From Polytrichum commune (lineage: Eukaryota; Streptophyta; Polytrichopsida; Polytrichales; Polytrichaceae), in the NCBI GenBank assembly GCA_950295325.1, contig OX485804.1, positions 42,086,429-42,150,428 of the forward strand: DNA of 64,000 nt. The letters are read 5' to 3'. The notes beneath the pieces are model-generated. The model made no database searches. It had not been told where the DNA came from and saw only the letters and a list, made by a program, of their open reading frames with translations. The position numbers and the translations under genes were made by a program. How positions within the stretch are numbered: the stretch's first letter is position 1; the number at the start of each line of letters is the position of its first letter. Shown here one piece after another: positions 35,928 to 47,900 of the stretch.

Positions 35928-38900
35928 ATGTCACATGTGAGAGTTGAAAGGGATGAGGTTGCGCTTGGGGATTCCACTACGGCGAATAGGAGGGGCGATG
36001 GCTTGCAGTCAAAGAAAAAAGCGAGGACGGAGGATGTTGGAATTGAAGGAAGAGAGAAGGCGCAGAAAGTGGGAGAAGCAAACAGTAAGACATTTCGTCG
36101 GAAGTTCATTACAAATGATGATGATACCGAGGAGGAAGTGGAAGACGATGATTCAGAGCAAGAGGGAGCGCAGGTGAAGGCAGGCTTGAATGTTGTTGTT
36201 GGTGGGGGTGGGAAGACAAATTCGGAAGGAAAGGCCTCATCTCAAGACCGACCAACGATTGCTGGTATCATTCAACTGTTGCACTAAACCCCTATCATTA
36301 CACCAATCGAGAGTGAGCAAGGCAGAAGAAACTCAGTGTTTCTTGATTAGATTTGTCTGGCAGAGATTCGAATCCACTTAGGACCGCCAGCCATGTTGAA
36401 GGCAGTGGGTATCCTTTTTGATACTCATATTATCTACCGTTACGTCGGTCTGGCATCCAAAGTGCATTTTTAAAGGATGTCTGCATTAATGGAACAAAAT
36501 ATGTTTACCTTTGCGGATGTTGTAAATTTCCAACATTTCTAGGTGTGGGGAGAGACTTGCTGCGCACACAGCATGTGACCTTCCATTTCATTCACCCAAT
36601 TTCCCTACATTGGTTTAGGGTAGTGTATGAGTGTCAACGGATGGTTTTTGAGGTTGATGATTTCATGGCTATTCATTATCTTACAAAAGTCATCATCTGG
36701 GCAGGTGAAACGCTGATTAATCAGGGCACAGGGGTTGTGGATTTGAAGGGTAATCTTCAAGTTCTCAGCAGCAGTGATGGAGGCTCTGTGGCCAGGGGTG
36801 CAGATGAAGAAGAGATTCATCTGCAGCGGAATTCCTGTACTGGATGGAATGCACGTAGGTGAGTTCCTGCACTCCGTAACCAAGTTGACCGCCCTATACC
36901 ATGAAACATTTTTTGATTTTGATGGTTCAGGTTCTCAATATGCAATGTTGACAAGGATGTGTTTGTTCATATGGCATCCATGTTTGGTGCCTGTGCAGGG
37001 AACCCGGATTTGTTCACTGTGCACCGAACCAGGTTTGCAACAGCTACACATTTTGGGTCACAGTCAAAAATGCGAGAAGGGGTCAGACCTTTAGTAGTTA
37101 GGAGCACACAGATGGGGTTTTTAAGGAATAAATTAAACACATGTTGGTGTCCACCTTAATTATCTCAACTGCAATGTGCTGCTGAATAAGATTTCCGGCC
37201 AAGGTCATTTGTACCAGAGCATCTCCTTTTTGTGGTTGAGTGTAAAGATATAGGGGAGTACTAAATTCATTAGGTTTTACTGCGGAAGGCATTTGTGAGC
37301 ATGAACCACAGTAGCTTGCAAAATATATTAGTATCGAAAGGAGCAGCTGGATGTCATTTTGTGAAGCTGTTATTTATCTGAAAGGTATTGGCATGGAAAC
37401 TTTTTCCGCAGGAACATGATAAGGTGGTGCTTGAGGGAGATGAGAAGGATGGACCTGTTTCAGTAAGAGAAGCTCTAACTGATTCATCGGTTGATATAGA
37501 TGAGGACAACCACAAAGGCTCAGCACACCTCAGCCTGGTTTGGCTGAAGGTAAATGTCTCCAGAAGCAGAAATCCTGCTTTGCTTACTATCAGAATCTGG
37601 TCTAAAATTGGTCAACAGCCCGACTGAAGTTCTACAAAACAAGTAGCAAACTTGTACATCTTATTCACCTCCAAGCAGGCTGCTATAAAAAAACCATCTG
37701 GCATTAGAAAGCTCATCTTAGCTACTGTTAGCGTGTTTATGGAGATGGAGGTCAATATGGAACCCAATTCATTTTGTGTATTCATGGGTTTACTGTTCAG
37801 CATGCAAGGCAAGACTGACCTTATACCTGGAATGAACATGATTTGTGGGTCAGTTGTTACCCAAAGGTTTTCAATCTTCTCTTGCGACATTTTAGATATT
37901 ATTCAGTTGCAGTCTACACCATCCTGTGGCTTGGAAGCTCTCTCTCAAGGTTTAGCAAGGACACATTTCCTTCCCCCCAGTACTTAGCCAGTCTCCCACT
38001 CACAGCCACAAAGATACAGGAAAGAACAGCAGGACAGAATCTGCTGATATGAGTCTACGCTTCAGACTGTAGAGTTGTACTTACCTACATTCAAGTCAGT
38101 AAACTTGTAAGGGTCCTTGGAGATCTTGATTCATGAGGTGAAAATGGAAGAGAGCAGAGAGACAGTTGTTAACTACATAAAAGGTTTTGTGAGCTCTTTA
38201 ACGTCAAATGCGTGAGATACAGAAGTCTTGAGATGCAAATAAAGAGGAGACTTTACATGAAATCACCAACATCAAACAGTATTCAGGTGGCTGGTTTGGA
38301 AGAAGATGTTGTTCAAGCTATGAGAATGAGATTGAGATTCCCCATACAACTTGGTCAACCATAGGGTCAGCTAGAATTTAAAATTTCCTTACCTCTTTCT
38401 TCCAACTTTTCGAAGGAAATGAAATTACCAATGAATAATCTGTACGCTTCTTGCTACCATTGATTATCAACCATCATCCATATCTCAATGACCAGAAATT
38501 TATAAAATTGTTGATGATGTTTATTGTCATGACAACATTACCCATGTTTCAGGTGGATGAGAAGGGGCTTTGGTGGCCTGGAAAGCTTGTGACAGAGGCA
38601 GAAGTTCCTGCGGATTTCTACAAGTTGCTGGCACTGTCTGAGGGCGTCAAGAAGAGAGTTGTCTCCCTTTTCAATCCAGCAAAAGAATTTGAACCATACC
38701 AGGCTGTTACACGAAGGTGGACTTTTGTGCTTTCTTTTACCTCTGGAGGATGAGGTTTTAACTTGCGAGCTTGCAAATGAATTCAATTAGCAGTCTCATA
38801 CTCTTTCCCCCTATTATGAGCATCCCTTTTTTAAACCCCCTGACACTTACGCTTTAAGAAACTCTTGTACTGAATGATTTCAATTGTGGATATTTATCTC

Positions 38901-41900
38901 CAGTGACATCCGACCTTTCAAGCAGTACTACGAGAGCTTCAAGAACAATCATCCCCATCCCAGATTCAAGTGGGCAGTGCAGGAAGCCTACAGGCTGTTC
39001 TGTGACTACTCACAAACAAGTAGTGGAAACACAGACCAGCATACCAACCGCACCATTGAAGAAAAGCTTATCTCAACAGAAAATAATGGAGGTGCCTTCC
39101 AAGAGAAAGTTGATGGAGATGTGCAGTCAAACCAAATCAAACCTGAAGTGGAAGATTCTCAGATTTTAGACAACAGTACGCAAGATGGCCAGTCACATGC
39201 TGATGTACACTTCAGAAGAATCAATACAGATGAAGTTGTTCAAGCTGGAAGTGAAGTGCCAAGAGGTTCAGCTCAAATACCTGATGCCACTATTGGCTCT
39301 GGTGCATCTAAAAGGAGAGATGAAGAGTCTAGTAGTTTTAAGACGTCGGATAGTGAAGAATGTAAAGTACTCCATCCAAAGAAGAAAATGTTGGATGGGA
39401 ACAATCAGGCAAATGCACCTCTGGAGAAGCTTGTGGTGGATCTTGAAATATCACCTTCACATAGGCTGATCTTATACGACCCATCCTCAAAGGAGCTTCA
39501 CTTTCAGGATGGAAGTGTATCGAAGGTTGATCCTGAGTCACTGGGTAGACTTTTGAACAAAAGCTTCACAGGGCTTATCCTTCACCACTGCATCTACAAA
39601 GCTGGGAAAGATGATATTCGGAAAAGGTTTCCAAAGCATGCTAGATCTTCTAACGGTCTCGAGTTTAATGCACTTGATCAGACCAGCGAGTTTGCGAAGC
39701 GGCTGCGAGATACTTGGGCACGAGAATATAAGGATGAATCAATGCCAAAGTTCCTAAAGACAAGGTTTGTTGCTGGGTGTATTATGGAAGAGAGAGGTGA
39801 AGCTGTTAACTGGGCAGCAGAATTAACACATGACATAAACCTAGAGCTGAAAGACATTTATTCACAAAAACGGTCAGAATTAAGTCCCCCTGTTTATAAG
39901 CTCATTAGTCGTGTGCTAAGCCTTCCTCCACAGCAGGTGACTGTGACAGAGAACTGCATTTCTAGTTGCTTACTGGATGCTTCTAGGTCCTCTCTTGCTG
40001 AGCCTGAAAGGCTCAATTCTGACGACAACACCGAGCCACCAGAAAATGTATCCAGGTACTGTTTCTTCCTGCACTTGTCTATTTTGTATGACTGTGACTA
40101 AAATCCTGCTGGTAATCAACTCCTTTAGAGCTGTGCAACTGTCCAGAGCCACCATTTTCATAGCTTGATGAGGTGCATTTTGAAGATGAATGATTCCTGT
40201 TTGCCATATCAGAGATTCTGTGTAGAGTGTCCTGCTGCAAATCACATATATTATGAGGAAATAAAAGTTTCTCTTATAGGAGATTATTGTTGCATTCTAG
40301 CTGGATTGGGAGGGGAGCTTCAGATTGGGACACATTCATTATTTTGTCTGATAGCCTAGGTTATGGACTCTTATCCTGCTTTCCTTGTGTTAGACAATTG
40401 TATTATGGAATTTTGTTCTTGGTCCTAAGCAACTCTGGGTAAAGATACAAGCTACTAGAATTTTTTCATAATTGGCTCGTAAGCTGGATGTTTGGAGATA
40501 ATGCGTTGTCCTCGACTATCTAGAATTTTTTATTTCTGATCAACTGTTTGCTGGGATTGGACTCTCAGATTATACGATGGTGAAGGATGTAATGCTCAAC
40601 AGGAGGAAGTTTCTGACATTCTATTGCGAACTGTTCTCACCGAGGAGGCCCTCTGCTCTAAGTGTGGGTTGAAATGGAAAGATCATGTTGTCGAGAACAT
40701 ATGGGGTGTGCGCAACGATGGTTCTACCATACTGATCAATAAATTAGATCTAAGCGATACAGTTGAAAAAGAAATTCTGGCCTACTCAAACTCAGAAAAA
40801 CCTCAGAAAAATCAACATGCTCTCTATGCTAAACGTTTTCAAATTTACCAAGGTATCCCATCTAGCAGTTGTGGTGGAAGGAGTCCGCAGAGACCCCATG
40901 CAGAGGTGAAACATTACCATGAGCCCCCAGAGGTTTCAACTTCTCCAGAGGGTTCAACTTCTGCAGATGGTGTGTTAAAGCACACACTTTCCAAAAATAG
41001 TCATCAGGAGTATCTTGTACTCTGGAAAACTTGCTCACATAATCAAGGTGAATGGGTATCAGAAGAGGATCTTGAAAAGTGGGCTCCAAAAGAGTTGGCC
41101 TGCTTCAAGAAGTTGGTAACGCAAGGCCAGGTGACATTTCTATACTCTGTCTCAAGTTCGTTTTCACCCAAGATCTGACACTGATTGTGTAAAACATCAG
41201 ACATTCATTCATGTACTGAATCTAGTATGTATATTGTAGGTTTAGCTCAAAGTTTCAGAAGTCTTTAATAAGAAAGGTAATTGCTAGGGTGTATGAAAAT
41301 GTCAGTTAAATTTCAGCGACCACTATAATGCAGAACTAATGCATTGCAATTTTCTTGAAGGTGAGCATGCTAGGCACAGGGCAGAGGCTAAGGAAACGGG
41401 TGAGGTGTGACGAGGATCCTGATAGATTTGCACCCGTAAGAGATGTTGATGAGAATGAGAGAAAATTGCAGAGACGAAGATTGAGTACTGCAGGTGACCT
41501 TGAGGTTGTCCATGGGGAAGACGGAGGCTTAACATCTTCTGCTCAGAAGTGTAATATGCAGTCCAATGCCTCTCCACCAAGTACTCTACCTCCAAATTCA
41601 CACATCACCGTTTCCTCAAATGCTGTCCTGCCTGCATCCCGTGTTGATACACAGCTCACAGTGACTCATGCCTTTTCGCCCTCAGCTATGTCCAGAGCTA
41701 TGCCCAGTGCTATATTGCAAGAGCAAACCACTACAAGCCAACTTAACACAACAAAGGTTTTCTCTCCAGATGTTACTGAATCATGTTAAAGTCAACTGCT
41801 CTTTCTTTGTTGACTAACTAGGGCACTCCACTTTTTTAGCACTTGAAGAGGGCAGTTTGCAACATTGCAAATCTTGTTCATAAGGGGACCTAATTTGTAT

Positions 41901-44900
41901 ATCATTGTGAATTTGTACACTATTGACATTGTGAGCAGCCTGCTAACTGAAAAGCTCAATACTAACTGGAAACATGTGTATCCGTGTTTAATACAGCACA
42001 GATTTTCTCTCCAGATTTTACTAATTTATGTTGAAGTCAACTGCCGTTTCTTTGTTGACAAACATAGGGCAGCCACTATTTTAGCACATGAAGAGGACAG
42101 GTCACTTGCAACCTTGTGAACCTTGTTCATAAGGAGGATGTAGTTTGTAAATCATGTTGAATTTGTACACTATGAACATCATGAGCAGCCTGCTAACTGG
42201 GAAGCACAATATTAACTGCAGTTATGTGTATCCATGCTTGCTCTGTAATGTGCAGGACTTAAGTACAGCGAATAGTCTGCATCAGAATAGCCATTGTCAT
42301 GGATGTAATCCAAATTTGGGCTCAGATGGCACCCATGTGCCTAAAAGTAATGGTCTGCAACCTGACTCTCCAGTGATGGTCCTGTCTGTGGCGAGTTCCA
42401 GTAACCCTGGTGTGGGTGGTAACATTGCTGCTGTGAATACAGTCAATGCAGGGCTTGATTGCACAGAAACGGGAAAGGAAAACACATATATTGCATGGAT
42501 GATAGACATCCTGTCAAAGTTATGCCTGACTTTGAAGCTCCCGGTATGACTCTTCCACTCTATGCATATACAAATGAATGTTGTTTTAGCACTTGAAGCA
42601 CATTGTGACCTTCATATTTGGTGTGGCATGTTTTGTGAGGTGTATCATGGACAGGATGTAGTTGGATTTGTTGAAGGGTGGCACTGGGTTGTCATTGAGT
42701 CCAGGGTTTATTGATGTTGCATGACAGAATCCAGTTGAAAATCATGTACAAGAGCTGTTCAAACACATTATGCGAACCTCCAAAAACCTCCGGAAACGGC
42801 GCAAGCGACATGAGGTCATTGCAATTGAACTTGCCATGGTATGGTTTTTTAAACTTATAAATGCTCCCTCACCTTCAAAGTACGCACTGTATGTTTTACT
42901 TGGGTTGCTTGTGAAGGATTAGATGGGTGTACGTCTGACAAGATCCTTGGAATAGTTACATGTTCTCAGTAAGTACATAAACGTGGATCCATCTGGACTA
43001 AGTGTAATTCTCTTGGAAGTCTTTTGCAATAGATTTACTGGGGTTCTGATTTGAAGAGCAGTTGTAATGAAATTGATAATTTATGTTTTGGTGCAAGTTT
43101 TATAAGCATGGGCATTTTATGGGCATTTAATGTTTATTGCATAAGCTGACATCGACAAGAAATGGGAAGTGCATGAAGCATTAGTTTGCTTCCTAAGAAT
43201 TTTAATTCATGATCAATTGCAAATTACTAGCGTAATGTTGGTGGACGTGCAAGTGATAGTTGTTCAGAGCATAAAAGTTACTTGTATTTTTCTCCTTGGG
43301 CTGGCTTGGGGTATAAAGTATGATTTACTGATATTTATAATAAATTGATCTTAGTGATGCTGCTATGATTTTCTTGAAGTTTCAACTCCATGTCATCAAG
43401 ACAATGAGATAAACGCTGTAGAGTTTTTCTGGGGTTCAAGGTTCACGATTTGCAGGAGTTCAGATATCTCTTCCCCTAGATAAATTTGGCCTTGCAAATT
43501 TTCACATTGACATTTGTTGATCTGGAGCTTTTTACCATCCAAAAGAAATAAAATCCAATATACAGATTATAGGAGCACATGGTGTGGAGTGCCTAAAATT
43601 ACTTTATAAATGTGTATTTTGCAAAGTATGTTTGCAGATTCCAAAGACCATACACGAGTATGGAAGGTGCACGTTCTGTAGTGACCGCACCTGTTTACAC
43701 AGCTTTCTGAATTATTTCTTGTGGTTGAAATGTAGATCTGGTTGGCAGCAGATCGACTTTGTTATCCACTCAACAAATCAACCACAATTGATGAGGTGGA
43801 GGTGGCACTCAATGTGCATTATGACAACCGCTCCCAACTTGAAAGTGCTCTGTATAAAAAAGTACAGGGACTTTGCTCAAACTTCAAGACAGCATCTTCT
43901 CTACCGACAACTTCTCCTACAGCCTCTCAACCAATTTCAATACCTCAGGCCAATACTTCAAAGTCAGTTGTCTCGGTGCCAAATACGTCTTTGAGAAGAG
44001 AAATTAAGCCTTCTCCTGGGCATGAACCAACAGAAGCCAGACGAGATCAAGAAGTCCTCAGTGATGCTTCGCAAACGTTGCCTGGAGGTACTCCAGAGGC
44101 TGGAGTTCAAGCTGACTATCCAAATTCAACTCTAGCGTCTTCCTGCCCAGGAGTGCTGGCAGTTCGTAGTGCAGTGAAATCCAAGAACTCTGCACCAAAT
44201 ACCTCTTCCAGAATAGATCCTGTACATTCTCCTGCGCTCAAAATGGCAGAGGTGAGACGAGAACAAGTAGCCCTCAATAATACGTCCCAAAGGTTGCCTG
44301 AAGGTACTCCAGGGACTGGGGTTCAAGCTGACCATCCAATCTCAATTACAGCTTCTTCCTGTCCAGGAGTGCTGGCAAGCCCTAGTAAACTAAAGTCCAG
44401 TACCTCTGTACCACATACCTCTTCAAGAATACACCCTGAATCTTCTCATCGGCATGAACCAACAGAGGCCACACAAGAACAAGAAGCTCGCGATGATGCT
44501 TCCCACATGTTGCCTGAAGGTACTCCAGAGGCTGGACTTCAAACTGACTATCCAATTTCAATTATATCTTCTTCCTCTCCAGCGGTGTTGGCAGTCCATA
44601 GTGCAGTAAAATCCAGTAGCTCTGTACTCAAAACCTCTTCAAGAATAGATCCTGAACCTTCTCTTCAGTATGAACTGACAGAGGCCAGACAAGAACAGGA
44701 AGTCCCCAATAACGCTTCTCAAAGGTTGCGTGAAGGTACTCCAGAGGCTGGACTTGTAGTTGACCATTCAACACCAACTACAGCTTCTTCCTGTCCAGAA
44801 GTGTCGGCAGTTCCAGTAACACTTCCTTTAGCATCAACCCGATTTTTTAAAGAACGAGAGTTATTCAGGAATGGATCTGAAGCTGATTTTGGTGAGAAAG

Positions 44901-47900
44901 ATCCAGTCTCTGTTTACAAGATATCATTAGACTCATTGCTTGCACAAAACATTCCCTCTGATCCTTATACCCCTTGTACCCTAACCTCCAGCATGTCTAC
45001 CGTGGAAGATGGATTGGGGTGGGTGATCCAGGGCGCTTTTCTTCAAGTGCGGTCCACTGAGGAGTGTGAGCCTTGCTTAGAAGTAGTGGCACAGGCTGTA
45101 GAGTTGTTTCCTTGCCCACAGGTACTGGGAGCTGATGCTGCAACAGAGGCGAGAAATCAAAAAGGCTCGGCCAGAACCAGATCTTCTGAGGCACTTCAAA
45201 AGACATTTGAGCCCCCTGTTCAGACACAGGTGGCACTCTGAACATGTTGAATTCTAAATCATTGCCTAAATCATGCATCAAAGTCTCTGTGATTGGGATA
45301 ATTCTGACTCACTAGTTCACACTATAGTGAAGATAGCTAAGCACTATACTATATTGATAGTTTCAGTATGAGTTTCTTCCTGATACTGTTAGTAGTGAGC
45401 AGTTCAATAAGGGTTTAGGGAGTGTCCTTCTGAAGTGCACATCAGTCATGGTGGTGGTAGAATATATAATAATGCTGAAGTATGAAGTCAATTTGTCCAC
45501 TAATTTGAAAGTAGTAGTGCTTTCATGGCTAGCTTAATGCAAATTTGCCTGTAGGTTCAGCTTGTGGCTCTAAGTTGGGTAGTGCTAATCATTTTTGACC
45601 TCTCTGTCACAAGTGAGGTCTCAGTAATAGCAGAAGATCTGATCAGTTCAATCACGGTGTTCATTTTTTCATGCTGTGATCTTATATCCCAATTTTGTAA
45701 TTTTGGTAAAAGACATCAGCATTTGATATGGTGTGCCTGCTGGTTGTATTTTGGTATTAGGGTGTTCCAACACCAGAAGACCCAGTACTAGCAAGACTCT
45801 ATGCACAACTGGCAGAACAATTAAGTGTGGATCGGGAACAAGTTATTCGTGCACAAATGAGGGAGTTTGAGGAGATTGACCTGAGGTTGGATCAAGAAAC
45901 AAGACAGCTAAAGGAACAGTTCAACCGAGACTGCCTAAAACTTCGAAGCACGAATGCTGATCCTGAGCCTTTGATAGTGACAACGAAGCTCGTGTTTGAA
46001 ACAAATATGAGAGAGGTAGTGCAACGAGCGATTCGGGAGCGGAGGGGAATTAAAGCACGGCAACGCAAGGACAGGGACAAACTCAATGAGCTCTATAGAA
46101 TAGTCACTGGTGAACTTGGGAAACCAGATTTATTGAAAGTTGAGTGGGAGTATAACTCTATCAAGAAGTATTACTCTAAGTTTTTCAATCATACGCAAAC
46201 CCAGCAGCCGGTGCAGGAACCCACCCGCAATCAGCAAATAAATGACAGGAGAACTACACAAGATCTACCAGCTTCACAAGCTTCATCTTCAAGTAGAATG
46301 CCACAGATAAATCAGCGACCAGCAGCTGTCCAAACAGCTGAAGGGCAACGAAGTCAGCAATCTGTTCAAGCTCCAAGCCTGGTTATTCCACCCTCTGCTG
46401 TTTCACCGCAACAACCACAGTCACATGCTGTGCTCCTTGGGTCAAGCCATGGCATAAATCATGGTGTTGATGCCCAAAGGCATTCACGGGTTATGTCCAC
46501 AATTGCAATGCCACAAGCTACTACACAGCCTCCTGCTGTGCAAATTCCAATGAATCGCTCTACAGGCGCAACACCTGTTGTCTCTGCGTCGAACGCACCC
46601 ATTCTGCCTGTTCCTCTGGTATGTAAAAACCTTTCCAGTTTTCATTTCATTCCTTTTCCTCCTTTTAAGTTATGTGGGCCTTATGTGGTGACTTCTCTGA
46701 ATTGGACACCTACATTTGAATGATATATAGTAAGACTTGTAGTTAAGAATGGACACCAAAAAGACACGTGCTATAATGAAATTGGACTATGTACTCAAAA
46801 TGTGTCAATCATTCTAGGTTCAATTGTTAACATCACAATTGGGAGGGCCTTTGTGAGCTCAAAGAAAAAGAGAATCCTCATTTTGGCCTCCTATAGCTTT
46901 TTGCATCCCGTGAAACTCCGGTTTGAAACTTGAATTGGCAATCTTTGTGATTCATCGCAATTCCTGACTGGATGAGATGGTTCCCGATCCTCTCTAATGG
47001 CCAAAATTGTCTGTGGAGTTGGAAGTGCCCACAATAGGACCCACTTACCTCAATAGAAAACTTGTGGAGGCAAAGAAACAGAATCTCCATATTGGACCTT
47101 GCCAAAATGACTTTGACACACTGACAGAATCTCTGTAGTGTTTTGTTGATTCTATATGAAATAGATGTGGTTATTGATCCTGCAGGTTGAACCTCCCTCT
47201 GGTGCCGTTCACGAATACATTGATGTCCTTGTGAAGGAAAAGGAAAAGCTGAACAAAACTTTGGAAAGGGTCAAGGTCATGTTTGACTCCGAGGTAAGAA
47301 TATGAATATCATCTTTGCTCAAGGTCATTTGGAACAGTTGCTTACATCATGCTAGACATCATCCTGGACTCTTTTAGTTTATACACTAAACAGTCACAAA
47401 CATGATGGCTTACTCCAAGCTCAAATTTCAGTCCTTGCATTTGCATTTTCTATCTGGAGAATATAACCCATCTTGTTTCTTCTAAACATAAATTTAAGAA
47501 CTGTTTTTCTGGCTTCCAAAACCACTTAATCATATGTATTGAGATTGCATTTAGAAGTCTTACCTGGTTGTAAAGATCTTACCTGTGACAGGTTGTAACT
47601 GCCAATTAATGTTCAATGGCTGGGAGGCTTAGCCTCCATGTGATAGATTAAAGGATGTCATACTAATGTTGTGAAATATTTGTGGACATGTTTATTGCTC
47701 TCCCTTGACAGTCGCTAAGGATAAAAGCACAGTATGATAAGGAAGCAGAGATCCTGTACAAAAGGTATGAAACATTGCTTGTTGACGAACACCAAGCTTT
47801 TGCAAAGAAACATCAACACATTCAGCAGAAGATCGTGAAAGTGGAATGGAATAGACAGTTAGCAGAGGCCCTCAATCTACGAGAAGAACTGGCATATCGT

